Assembly (NCBI RefSeq): GCF_000003815.2
Contig: NC_049986.1
Location: 6,006,868-6,070,867 of the forward strand
Length of the DNA: 64,000 nt
Origin: Branchiostoma floridae
Lineage: Eukaryota > Chordata > Leptocardii > Amphioxiformes > Branchiostomatidae
Direction of reading: 5' to 3'
Part shown: piece by piece, positions 39,301 to 49,095 of the stretch
Layout of the letters: each line of letters begins with the position of its first letter
Numbering within the stretch: the stretch's first letter is position 1
Program-made: the position numbers and the translations under genes
The notes under the pieces: generated by a model
Databases searched by the model: none
What the model was told of the DNA's origin: nothing
Seen by the model: the letters and a program-made list of their open reading frames with translations, nothing else

Positions 39301-42300
39301 CCCTTTTCCTGCATGCTGTCCAATGAGAGACGTAGTACATAGTCTAGCACTATGATGAAAAGAAAAGGTGCTAATGTGTCTCCTTGCAGGACACCGGCTG
39401 TGACCTCAAACGGGCTTGTTTCACCATCGGGAGTTATCACAGTAGCAGTGGTGTTCGTATATAGTGCCTTGATTGCACTGACGATGGGTAATGGTATTCC
39501 ATACAGACTAAGTATCTCAAACATAATGTTTCTGTCTATGGAGTCGAAGGCCTTTCGGAAATCGACAAACAGTAGTACAATATCCCCCATACAGAGCCCC
39601 AATAATTACTTGCAATTAGTTGAAGCATTTTTGACAATTAAGCAATGATCCTACACAGGGACACCAAAAAGTTGCCGTCCAGTAGCCCATAGTGAGCAGT
39701 TATTACCTGTTTTAACATAGTCAAAAACCTGGAAAATCCCCATAAAGACCCCCCGCTCACGGCTCGTGGTATACATGGCCCAATTAGACGACGCTTGATT
39801 TTCAATTAGTAGATATTCCTCTCTACAGTAAAGGTAAAACCATTCATTTAAATTGCTGGTTGTCGGAGAACAAGCCCCTTAAATATCACAGAAATTCAGA
39901 GAGTTGAAAATTGTGTTTTCGTTGGTTCTGGTAACCCCCTGTAACACCCTCTTAATTTCAATACTTCATCTTCAAATTTTTGTCAGTAAAACTTAAGAAG
40001 ACATGAAATATGGGAATATAAAACTTTTTGTCATATCTTAATCAAAAGTATCAGAATAGGCATCGCAATTTCAGTAATTTTCAGTCATCAATAGTTTGAT
40101 TTTGGAGGGTCTCAGAGGTGGGCCCCAGAACGCCATAACGAAAAATAGCTGGAGGGTTTTAATCATATGGCTGTCCATAGTTCCCCATACCTATCACACA
40201 TAAAAAATTTGAGTTGATTTGGCCGACCCCCATCTTCCGACCTCTGCCTGGTTTTCTCCTGCAATGACTCTTAACAGTGCAAGATACCATTATATGCATA
40301 AATTAAATGCAAATATTTGACAGACATGCAGCCAAGACGGACATTCTTTTCTTTGCCACATTGGCCTCGGTTTCGATCTATCATGGTCGCCATGTGAGAA
40401 AGGTAATTATATCATGTTCCCTCTTGCTAGATGGATCACCAGTGACTGGACCGACTGTACGAAGACTTGTGGAAGCGGAACGCAGAAGCGGACGGTCCGG
40501 TGTTGGAAGGTGATCTCCCGAGGGTTGGACACGACAGTCTACGATGAACTTTGCAACAGCACTGCAAAACCGCCAGCGACCAGGGAATGCCATTCGGAAC
40601 CCTGTCCGCCCGAGTGGTGGACCTCTACCTTTTCACAGGTCAGTACATTCTACTAGTGCGTATATCCTAACACTCTGGCTATACAATTACCCTTACGAAA
40701 CCGGGCTGAGGTCTCCACATTTGTGGGTATATGGCCTCTAACCGGCATTCACCCAATCAGATAAAAAATCGGCGAACATCGATTCTCTGATTGGTTAACA
40801 GCTGGTTAGAGGCTACGCCCACAAAAGTGGAAACCTCATTCCGGTTTGACTATATTGTTTGGCTCGTGAAAGTAGGTCTTCGTAAAAATCCTTGGGGTTC
40901 TCCTACAAATGAAGTGGGCAGACAGCACTCTTAGCACAGCAGGAGTCTCCCGATAGTGTGGCTACCAGGGCTACTAGTTAAAAGGTGGTGGTGGTGGTTT
41001 TGTTATTTGATGTGAGCCCAACTGAGTCCATACAAACGGTATTAAACATATAGGACGTAGACAATGCAGACCACAACAAGGCCGACAGCAACACATCGGA
41101 AACGGAACCAGAACCGGAATCCGGATTAGTTCTAAATCCGGTATCAGAACAACCGTTTCCGGATTACGAGCCGGTACCGCTACCGGAACCGGAAGCAGAG
41201 ACGGAGGAGGACGGACTCGATGTTACTGATCTGGACGCGTGTAGACGTGCCACGTGTGGTTGGCAGTGGGAGATGTCACCTTGGTCCCCGGTGAGAGCGG
41301 CATAAAAGGCCATAAAACGCTGGTGGAGGGTTCTACTAATCTTTGAAAAAATCTTTTCTTCCATATGGTCCTGTGTATTCCTTCTTCTTTCCGACGTACG
41401 AGGGGCGATCAATAGCATCTGAGTTTGATTTGAAAAGAGCTGTACATCTGAAATTTTGGGGCATATTTATAAAGTATTAAGTCTTTTCAGTCAAGTCAAT
41501 AATCGCTTTGCAGGCGAGATCAATTTAGGTAAGGGAGAAGAAAAAACATGGAAAATTTGTTATCTGATGTTTACAGTTCAACTTGTTCTATTAAAATTTT
41601 TGCTAATGTCTTCCAACGATTGGTTGATTGATTCGTAGATTTCATGGCATGAGGAACATGACCCACAGAGATCTTATCACAGTTAACCCTTATTTTTACC
41701 ACTAACATACCTATGGATCACCGATTTCAAAATGACGTGGGGCTCAGAGCTTTTCGATCGCCCTTGTTTGTACTGATATTCACTATGTCAACATTCTTTA
41801 TGCCTCTTACGCTTGTATCCAAGTTCGCTATACATCGACAGATCTTTGAAATGCCATTGGTTTACGTTGAACATCCTTATTCTTCATAATAACATCTATT
41901 TCGGAATGTCCTGCAGCCCTACAAGATATGTTGTTCGTTAGATTATCATTTTATTTCTGTGGTGAATATGTCAGTGCTCAGCGCAGTGTGGCCCCGGGAC
42001 GATGACAAGAGAAGCGCGGTGCTACACGGAGTCAGACCCGTGTGATCCTATCCGTAAGCCCCTCACGGAGAGGGTGTGCAACAACGGGCCGTGCATGGAG
42101 ACCACGTGGGCAGAGGGCTCCTGGCAACAGGTATGGTGCAACACTTTCAATTAGCATGAATTATGCATATCTGATTATCAAAAATTTAGATTTTATTCAT
42201 TTATAAAATAACACAAATTTCGTAGCTAAAATACATTGTTAAAACCGAAATTAACGATTTTTTATTTAAAAAAAATTGCATATTAACAACTGGATGCCAC

Positions 42301-45300
42301 GGCATCACGAAAAATGGTAAATCTCCTAACTTTGAAAAATTGTTGTTACTAAATTTTACAACGTTCTGCGACGTTCTGCGACATAAAAATTGGTCGCCCC
42401 TCTAGCCCCCCCCCCCCTTCCTCCCTTCCGGTCTGTTAATTTAGGGTTAACAGCTTGTCTGATTAAGGGGTTGCATGGAGTTCTTCGTTGAAATAGATTT
42501 AACTTAATTTGGATCCACAGTAAGCTTGGCAATTTTGTTAGCTATTATTTCGTGATAACTAAAGTACATCATTTAATGACGAAATGTTAATTTTGTTGCC
42601 CTTCCCTAATGACCTCTATAAAAAGCAGCCGGTAGGCCGATTTGATTAGCTTCTCATAAAAAAATTAATTCCATACAAATGTTCCCGATGTTAAACGTAA
42701 AACTATGTATCTTTAAGTTAATCATTGCTATCTACCTTGCACAAAGTTTTTAGTATTTCAGGACTATGATAAATTGTTTTCTTAACGTGTTGATGTGATC
42801 CTAGTGCACAGGTAGATGTGGAACTGGCGTCAGTACACGGGAAGTCACGTGTCAATCACGTGACGGCGAGACGCGTGAGGATAGAGCCTGCAATGCTACT
42901 GCACGGCCGCTAGATGTCATCAATTGCGGAGACCAAACCCATTGTGGCCCAAGATGGCTGCCACAAGCCTGGCAACCGGCAAGTCTACAATATTTTACAT
43001 GAGGTTATAAATAAAATATGTCAAATAGCTATGTGTTTTTATGAATTCGTCGGAAAATGTCCCTACGTTTTGCTTTGCACGTAAGTTACAATTTCAAGGT
43101 TACATTTGAAACTTTAGATTTCAGTTAAAATTTTGGGCTTGAAGCTTTTGAAGATGGATTTTTGTATGAAATTTGAGAAATACTCTTTTTACAAGTTAAG
43201 CCATACTTTCGGTAGCAAAACCTTGCACTACCTGAAAAAAACTGTGATGTTGTCAACAAACACATCTCAAACTACATACTTAACATTACTAAGAAACGAG
43301 AAGAAGCCGAACAAATGTATTAGACTAGTTTTAGAATCCATGTTTTAGAAACCATGTGTACTGCATTACTACCTTTTGTATCTATATGCCTGTACTTAGC
43401 CTGATAGGGCATGAGTGGGCTACTATTATTATCAATCTTGAGGTACTGCAACAATACCAATTCCATTTCGAATCCAGAATTCGAATTTTTCAAACACTCG
43501 GTGCACTCAAAATACGTTTGAATCATTCTATGATTTATGCTTATATGATAACAGTAGAAGCCGGTGTATTAATCCAAGTTATCACCCGGTCTGGAACACA
43601 AGTATCGAACGTTATCACAGCCAAAGTAACACATAAATAGTTCTCAAAACTTTCACATTTCTCATTTCAGTGTTCCGCGACGTGTGGGGTAGGTCAGCAG
43701 CGGCGGAAGGTTATCTGTGGCGGAGTGGTTAACCGTCAGTTCCGGGAGTTCCGTGGTGAGATCTGTAACCTGGACTACAAACCGCCGGAAACACAAGTCT
43801 GTAACGACGTGGACTGTCCACCCACATGGTTCGCTTCTCCTTGGGGACCGGTAAGAAACGGTTCATACTATAATGTCTCATACCAAAGTTTCTTCTACAG
43901 TTTTGTGAGTTGGCAAAGAGCACCTTTATACCAAAGGGCTACGATGTTTGCCACAAAATTTAAGACGCAAAATTTATTACAATGGCAAAATTACAGTAAA
44001 AAACAGTTTCTTACCGCTTTGTGATGACGACACAATGGTTTCTGGTCAAATTAGAAAGATTGATGCATTCAAAATTTGTAGAAGAACTATGATCGTTGAG
44101 TAATACTCGTTGAGTACTGGGGCATCGTCGTTAGTTTAGAACAGCGCTTACATATCGTTCAGTGTAATAAAACCAGCTGCTGCCGCGCAACTTGTCTGCG
44201 AATTAAGCTGGAGTGGCACGCTTAAGGTTGGTTATAGTCGATCCAGAAATTCCGGATTCAAGTAAAAAAAAAAACACTATTTTCGAAGTTATTTTTAAAT
44301 ATTTTACCCACCCCCCCTCCCTCCAGTGTAGCACCACGTGTGGAGCAGGGGTACGGGGACGGGAGGTCGTTTGTTACCATGGAGACCACACGTCCACGTC
44401 ATGTGACCCTGAGACCATGCCTGTCATCAAGATGTCCTGTATGAACACACCCTGTCCCAGAAGAGACGATGAAGGTAAATAGATAAACAAATGTGGGATC
44501 GTGTGGCGTAATCGGTAGCACTTTGGGCCCAGTCCAAGAGGTCAAGAGTTCAAAACCTGCTATGTCTTTTGCCCTTTGGAAAGACACTTTACACTGCTTT
44601 CCTCACTTTACTCAGGTAAAAAAAAATAGTACCCAGCTTCGGCAAAGGTCGTACCTCGGATAGGACGTTAAATGGAGGTCCCATGTTTAGGAAGAGCCAC
44701 ACCTCACGCATGTTAAAGAACCCACCACACGTTTTGAAAAAGAGTAGGGGCATTTCCCCGTGTGCAATGGTGCAGATCTTTCCGTCTAGAGTTGATGATT
44801 CACTTCCTTCACTAATCGTTAATAGCTTAATTATCGATACTTTTTTATTTCCTTTTTCTCGTGCATGATATGATATTAGGGGTGAATGTCTGAATTACAT
44901 TGAATACGCGATGTTTTTGTCTCAGTATAAAGTGGGCAAAAATATGTTTTAGGTAAAAATGCTGCTGCATGCAATTTTTTTTATTCAAACGGAACTAACA
45001 AATATTTGAATGAGTAAATCGCTTTTAGGTGGTCCATAGTTGACAGTCTAGACAATTTCAATTTCCATTTCTATTGTTTAAAATCTCACGTGACAGATAT
45101 TTTGTCCAATGTACAACAAACACATGTCAACGCGCAAAAAAACTTACACAATTATTTTACCATCGTCACAGTCGACGAAAACTGCATGGACAATTCGGCA
45201 GCCAATTGCGAGCTGGTGTTGCGAGTGAACCTGTGCGGGCATTGGTACTACAAGAGGGCCTGTTGCCACTCGTGCAGCAAGGTTCCCACTACACCCAACC

Positions 45301-45407
45301 CTACAGGCACCGTCATGCCCACCAACTCTTCCAGGACACAGCGGCGCCGGAAAGTACGCATGCGCAGTAGACTTAGTTTCCATGGCGACGACTTTAGGCG
45401 TCCATAG
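22030..45407 (+). CDS. ADAMTS-like protein (ADAMTSL4/THSD4 type), 19 coding exons, about 973 aa
   Basis: Coding exons: 22030-22149, 25395-25540, 27260-27341, 28106-28211, 28871-29034, 29729-29852, 30351-30431, 31041-31213, 31677-31905, 32462-32585, 33012-33118, 34189-34315, 40431-40638, 41054-41290, 41975-42130, 42805-42978, 43671-43850, 44327-44474, 45172-45407. The phases agree at every junction. Residues 15-30 are a hydrophobic secretion segment. TSP1 module 1 lies at about 61-118 ([14 protein letters not shown]). The ADAMTS cysteine-rich region spans 119-233, with [18 protein letters not shown] and [12 protein letters not shown]. The spacer runs to about 360, with [15 protein letters not shown]. 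Then come a Pro/Glu-rich linker, a TSP1 series at 465-895 and a PLAC domain at 896-930 ([16 protein letters not shown]). No metalloprotease domain is present, so this is not an ADAMTS enzyme. Vertebrate relatives are secreted and bind fibrillin microfibrils; that role here is inferred. The intron after exon 16 uses a GC donor. Exon 14 inserts an acidic stretch after an aborted TSP1 start. Confidence 0.9.
22975..23240 (+). repeat. SINE body, tRNA-derived family
   Basis: GAGAAAGGCACTTTACACGA, CCTCGGATAGGACGTTAAAT and AGAACCCACCACACTTAT occur in the family order. The tRNA-like head before it is decayed. It lies in an intron of the ADAMTS-like gene. Confidence 0.8.
24088..24657. mobile_element. 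possible inverted-repeat transposon remnant
   Basis: CCGGTGTCACACCAAATACT near 24090 pairs imperfectly with the complement of GTTTGACACCGGCGG near 24635-24650. Flanking words for TTGCCAAGT and CCCCGG also pair. The arms are about 45 bp with several mismatches. No ORF lies inside. Confidence 0.5.
25225..25355 (-). repeat. SINE head fragment
   Basis: On the minus strand, GTGGCATCGTATGGCGCAAT then GGTAAGGTGTTTGACCC resembles the tRNA-like head of the SINE family. The body is missing, and the fragment ends at a poly-G run. Confidence 0.5.
25555..25740. mobile_element. short inverted-repeat element with CGTACGA ends
   Basis: GTCGTGCGATCGTCGTACGA at the left is answered by ATCGTACGACGATCACACGA at the right. 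The interior shares words with the element at 17575-17905. It lies directly after the exon 2 donor at 25541. Confidence 0.65.
26540..26790 (-). repeat. dispersed CTCCAT-hairpin repeat, minus orientation
   Basis: Reverse complement of the family seen at 5955-6245. It has TTTATCTCCATGAATAATA, GTGTGT runs, CATAACTCATGAACCTCTTG, ATAATATTTGG and TGTGACCTTGGTACTGCAGC. Confidence 0.75.
32240..32415 (-). repeat. SINE, minus orientation
   Basis: On the plus strand, GGTACCCATTTTTACACCTG, GAAGGTCGTGTGTTAAGTG and CCCAAGGGCACAACGTC are followed by a tRNA-like head in reverse complement (CTCTAGATTCTAAGCCGAAC, TACCGGTTACTCCACA). Confidence 0.75.
33311..33374. repeat. AT microsatellite
   Basis: Pure (TA)n of about 64 bp in an intron. 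It gives the YIYIYI frames on both strands. Confidence 0.98.
35840..37500 (+). pseudogene. decayed ORF of the TTAA element
   Basis: Protein-like fragments occur in shifting frames. A segment at 35845-36078 has [16 protein letters not shown] break follows, then words such as [14 protein letters not shown] near 36110-36160 and [20 protein letters not shown] near 36175-36230. After the MITE comes a tail near 37250-37370 with [20 protein letters not shown]. The order and spacing suggest one protein broken by frameshifts, stops and an insertion. It resembles multi-copy uncharacterised invertebrate proteins in style, probably a transposase or an associated protein. Family not proved. Confidence 0.45.
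36667..37066. mobile_element. hAT-like MITE, copy 3, nested
   Basis: The 400-bp element starts TAGGGGTGGGTACC and ends ACCGGTATCCAGCCCTA. It is flanked by CTAATGGC (36659-36666) and CTCATGGC (37067-37074), a 7-of-8 match and so a target duplication. It is the same family as 11622-12055 and is inserted into the decayed ORF of the TTAA element. Confidence 0.82.
38469..39579 (-). mobile_element. 5'-truncated RTE-like LINE with intact reverse transcriptase ORF
   Basis: An uninterrupted minus-strand frame of 373 codons (38481-39602, its first codons lying in flanking DNA) encodes reverse transcriptase. It shows [13 protein letters not shown], the [11 protein letters not shown] motif, and the FADD catalytic box with both aspartates. 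The C-terminal region, [11 protein letters not shown] then [12 protein letters not shown], is typical of RTE-type elements. The endonuclease part is lost. The 3' end, just after the stop codon, is two to three copies of a GCAAG unit instead of poly-A. An 11-bp target duplication, ATATCCCCCAT, lies at 38458-38468 and 39580-39590. The LINE sits inside the right arm of the TTAA element. The intact frame indicates a young insertion. Confidence 0.88.
40639..45171 (+). other. introns 13-18 of the ADAMTS-like gene
   Basis: No further gene is seen between the exons here. Apart from the SINE at 44501-44790 and a poly-C run near 42407-42418, it is ordinary AT-rich intron. Confidence 0.6.
44501..44790 (+). 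repeat. tRNA-derived SINE, nearly complete
   Basis: The head GTGTGGCGTAATCGGTAGCA with GAGTTCAAAACCTG matches tRNA A and B boxes in position. The body has GACACTTTACACTGCTTTCC, CCTCACTTTACTCAGG, CCTCGGATAGGACGTTAAAT and TTAAAGAACCCACCACAC. It lies in the last intron of the ADAMTS-like gene. Confidence 0.85.
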
Positions 45408-45635
45408 CGAGGCTGTATTATGACGTCAGTGTTGTCTGCCATGTTGTAAGGTCAAACCTGGAAGTTGTATATACACATAGGCAATTGCGGTTAAAATACA
45501 CGTTGCATTACGCAAAATTTTAAACAAGATGGCGGCTATGACGACACTTACAGACAGACAACATATTGATGTTGAACATAAATGTATCCATGAGGAAAAA
45601 ACAAAAGATTTCGATAAAAAATAGTGATACAGAGA

Positions 45636-45660
45636 AATAAAAATGTAAACATGAAATAAA
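45636..45660 (+). terminator. poly-A signals of the ADAMTS-like gene
   Basis: Two AATAAA hexamers at 45636-45641 and 45655-45660 lie in a 19-bp duplicated stretch, about 230-250 bp after the stop codon at 45407. They are the likely 3' end of the transcript. Confidence 0.5.
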
Positions 45661-46289
45661 AATGTAAACATGAAATTTAGTCCAAAATCAAATTATGTTT
45701 GAACTGTTATCAAATATATGTCTTCTCTTAACTCAAATGCGTGATTGTATGTACTTTGCTGAATTACATTTGCTTAATCATTATGTAATTATTATTACAT
45801 ATCATTTTGCACAAATAGAAGAGATTACTATGAATGTAATCATATTTTTTTTGCCTATTGAGAGAAAAGATTGTTGAACTAGAGTTCAACGAACCCATCT
45901 CTTCGCCAAATAATCATGCCTTTATTCAAGACTTTAAGGTCTTATTCATGTATTACTAAATCATGCCTTTATTTAAGACTTTAAGGTCTTATTCATCTAT
46001 TACTAAATAGTACCTACCCCCAAACCCCACAAATGCTACCAAAACAAGACCTGATTGTACAAGATGACCTGATAGTACCCCTGGTCAATCAGAATTTCAA
46101 GCTTTTCAGTGTCCAGCTCACGGCTTGTCAGTGTTTCCTCCAGCAAAAACATCTGTCAAACAGATGTGTCCATAGATATAGGTCAAGTGAGATACATGTA
46201 TATACAAAACAGTTTATTTCTGTTAATTGGCCACTGATTACAATTAAATGCATCTTTCCATGTAGATTATTATTTTAAGTACTCATTCT

Positions 46290-46980
46290 ATCTACATACC
46301 AAAAAATCCTGATGATCCGTCAACACGTTCTCGAGTTATTCTCGTTCAAAGTTTGAAAGGAAATCGGTGCCTGCAGTTCCCAAAAAGCCGCTAGGGGGTC
46401 CAAACTCACAGCACTTACTCTCTGCCCCAAGGGCTATCTACCACTCAAAAATCATGACCACAGCATATCCAAAACACGAAGTGTCAAAAATAAAAGTTTT
46501 GCTGCAGTACCTTAGGCAGTCACTAGGGGGCCCATTATCGAACTTGACCTTCGTTTTTTTGACCCCCACCCACCTACCAAATATCATCAGGATCCATTCA
46601 AGGGTTCTCGAGTTATCTTGCTTACAGACAAACGCACTTACATACAAATCCCGCTACAGCGCCGTAGGTAAGAGCCAGGTAAACCATTTTCGCACTTGAC
46701 CTTCCTCTCCAAAACCGCTACACACCTACCAAGTTTCTTGAAAATCGCCCAGCTAGATTTTGACTTATGCTGCCCAAAACAAACTGCAAAAAACATACCA
46801 AGCTCGCTGCAGTACCGTAGGAAAACGCCAGGTAAACCGTTTTCGAACTTGGCATTCCTTTCGACAACCGCTACACACCTACCAAAAATCACAAAGTTCC
46901 ATCTACAATTTCTCGAGTTATATGCTGTTGACCTACATACAGACCCAAGTCGACAAAAACATACTCTATCGCCATTGGCG
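46290..46980 (+). repeat. cluster of dispersed repeats with internal duplication
   Basis: Three related segments carry CAGTACCgtaGG, CCAGGTAAACC.TTTTCG, CTTGaCcTTCCT and ACCGCTACACACCTACCAA. They share the words of the CTCCAT-hairpin repeat family, without the hairpin. Confidence 0.6.
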
Positions 46981-47667
46981 AAGAGAAAAATGGTATAATA
47001 GCATCAATCTAATAAAAAAATATCTTAGCCATGTATAAGTATATTTGTACTGTATCTAGATTATTTCTAGAATATTTTGTACATGATTTTATTGACAACT
47101 TTTGCGACGCAAGGCAGTATAAGAAAATTAACACCAACTATTTGTTTACTTTTGCAGCAGCGCAAATATGGCTTCCAGAACTATACTGATTCTAATAGAA
47201 ATTTGTTTCCTTGTTATTTTATATTTATAATTACGTCTGGGGCTGTTAGGTGGATAGCCGTCAAAATCGGTGATCAATTGTTTACGTAAACACTTTTTAA
47301 AAGTTTTTATACAATTATTTAAGGTATTTATTATGTACAAAAGGTGCCTACTCGTACCCGGATTTTAAATCTACACCTAATGTAAAGTATTTACAGTACG
47401 TACGACGTGTTATGTGTGCATTGATTGAAATATTTACGGTGCTATCTTATTGTATATGCGAATAAATTCATTCGTATCTACGATACATTCCACAATATTG
47501 CCATGTAAATATTTCTTGTGCTATTATGACGAATTCATGCATCCATAGAATTAAGAAAATAAATTATAAACAGTTCTACCATTCCTTTACATTAACTGTC
47601 TTTATCTCAAGCGTTCTCTTACTTTTGCCTTTGTTTGTGTATGTGGTGTACTGTTCACCAATGAATG

Positions 47668-48309
47668 TGTGTGTAGTGTTCAATCCAAGAACAGGAGTGT
47701 TTGAGTGTGGAAAGTTTTCACCACCAAAAACGTGTATTTGTGTGTGGATGGTGTTCAGTACCAAGGACAGGTACGTTTGTGTGTTGATAGTGTTCAGTAC
47801 CAAGGACGGGTATGTTTGTGTGTTGACAGTGTTCAGTACCAAGGACAGGTGTGTTTGTGTGTTGATAGTGTTCAGTACCAAGGACAGGTATGTTTGTGTG
47901 TTGATAGTGTTCAGTACCAAGGAGAGGTACGTTTGTGTGTTGATAGTGTTCAGTACCAAGGACAGGTATGTTTGTGTGTTGATAGTGTTCAGTTCCAAGG
48001 ACAGGAATGTTTGTGAGTTGATAGTGTTCAGTACCAAGGACAGGTATGTTTGTGTGTTGATAGTGTTCAGTACCAAGGACAGGTATGTTTGTGTGTTGAT
48101 AGTGTTCAGTACCAAGGACAGGTATGTTTGTGTGTTGATAGTGTTCAGCACCAAGGACAGGTATGTTTGTGTGTTGATAGTGTTCAGTACCAAGGACAGG
48201 TATGTTTGTGTGTTGATAGTGTTCAGCACCAAAGACAAGTGTGTTTGTGTGTTGATAGTGTTCAGTACCAAGGACAGGTATGTTTGTGTGTTGATAGTGT
48301 TCAGTACCA
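47668..48309. repeat. 39-bp minisatellite, cut by gap
   Basis: About 15 visible copies of a 39-bp unit containing GTGTTGATAGTGTTCAGTAC and CAAGGACAGGTATGTTT run into the N gap. Since 39 is 13 codons, frames stay open for hundreds of codons on both strands (VLIVFSTKDRYVC in one, GTEHYQHTNIPVL in another). The open frames are a by-product of the period and not evidence for a protein. Confidence 0.93.
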
Positions 48310-48720
48310 NNNNNNNNNNNNNNNNNNNNNNNNNNNNNNNNNNNNNNNNNNNNNNNNNNNNNNNNNNNNNNNNNNNNNNNNNNNNNNNNNNNNNNNNNNN
48401 NNNNNNNNNNNNNNNNNNNNNNNNNNNNNNNNNNNNNNNNNNNNNNNNNNNNNNNNNNNNNNNNNNNNNNNNNNNNNNNNNNNNNNNNNNNNNNNNNNNN
48501 NNNNNNNNNNNNNNNNNNNNNNNNNNNNNNNNNNNNNNNNNNNNNNNNNNNNNNNNNNNNNNNNNNNNNNNNNNNNNNNNNNNNNNNNNNNNNNNNNNNN
48601 NNNNNNNNNNNNNNNNNNNNNNNNNNNNNNNNNNNNNNNNNNNNNNNNNNNNNNNNNNNNNNNNNNNNNNNNNNNNNNNNNNNNNNNNNNNNNNNNNNNN
48701 NNNNNNNNNNNNNNNNNNNN
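48310..48720. other. assembly gap, about 411 N
   Basis: The gap begins within the 39-bp array, so array length is not known. Confidence 0.97.
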
Positions 48721-48883
48721 AGTGTTTTATGATGCCAATTCAACTCTGGATAAGATAGTTAATTTGCAAATGCAGTATCTTTGAACCATGAATGAAAGAA
48801 AGCGAACCTGCACAACAAAATCAAAATGAAATGTATTTACATTTTGCATATTCAAACAAAAAGGAAAGAAGAAAGAAAAAATT

Positions 48884-48926
48884 TTGATGCTTTTAGAACA
48901 AAAATAACCTGTTCTAAAAGCATCAA
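48884..48926. other. perfect 17-bp inverted repeat
   Basis: TTGATGCTTTTAGAACA (48884-48900) and its exact complement (48910-48926) are separated by 9 bases. It lies 170 bp beyond the SCYL3 stop codon, on the 3' side in its transcript, and could form a hairpin in the SCYL3 3' UTR. Confidence 0.85.
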
Positions 48927-49095
48927 CATGCATTTTCCACGTTACAATAAGTGAAGTATTTTTCCAACTTGAAGATGAAAATAATTAATTGCAACTGAGG
49001 AACCTCAACACCCATGTTTGGAATATGTACCATGTACAATTGTATACCATTGAGAGTCTATTTTCCTTGTAGTAGACTAGCTGTATTGACACCTG

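Larger units (their letters stand above)
34799..40274. mobile_element. TTAA-flanked transposon with long inverted arms
   Basis: TTAA at 34799-34802 and 40271-40274 bounds a 5.5-kb element. Its ends are GAGTCATTGCAGGAG and the complement CTCCTGCAATGACTC. The left arm (about 34803-35578) and right arm (about 38396-40270, after removing a LINE insertion) are near-identical inverted repeats of about 770 bp. A TTAA target with a 5' purine-purine end fits Kolobok-type elements; piggyBac also uses TTAA but usually begins CC. The core (35600-38390) holds a broken ORF and a hAT MITE. The element lies in the intron between exons 12 and 13 of the ADAMTS-like gene. Confidence 0.75.
45661..49095. other. 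intergenic space between convergent genes
   Basis: No coding exon is seen. It contains a 49-bp tandem duplication near 45915-46010 (TCATGCCTTTATT unit), several copies of a dispersed repeat, the 39-bp minisatellite, an N gap and a perfect hairpin at 48884-48926. Confidence 0.65.

Noticed and set aside
45526-45536. YY1-type promoter motif AAGATGGCGGC
   Set aside because: It lies in the 3' UTR of the ADAMTS-like gene with no plus-strand exon downstream.
47526-48758. 410-codon ORF with VLIVFSTKDRYVC repeats
   Set aside because: It is a 39-bp minisatellite that is open in several frames on both strands and includes N bases; no splice or start context supports a gene.
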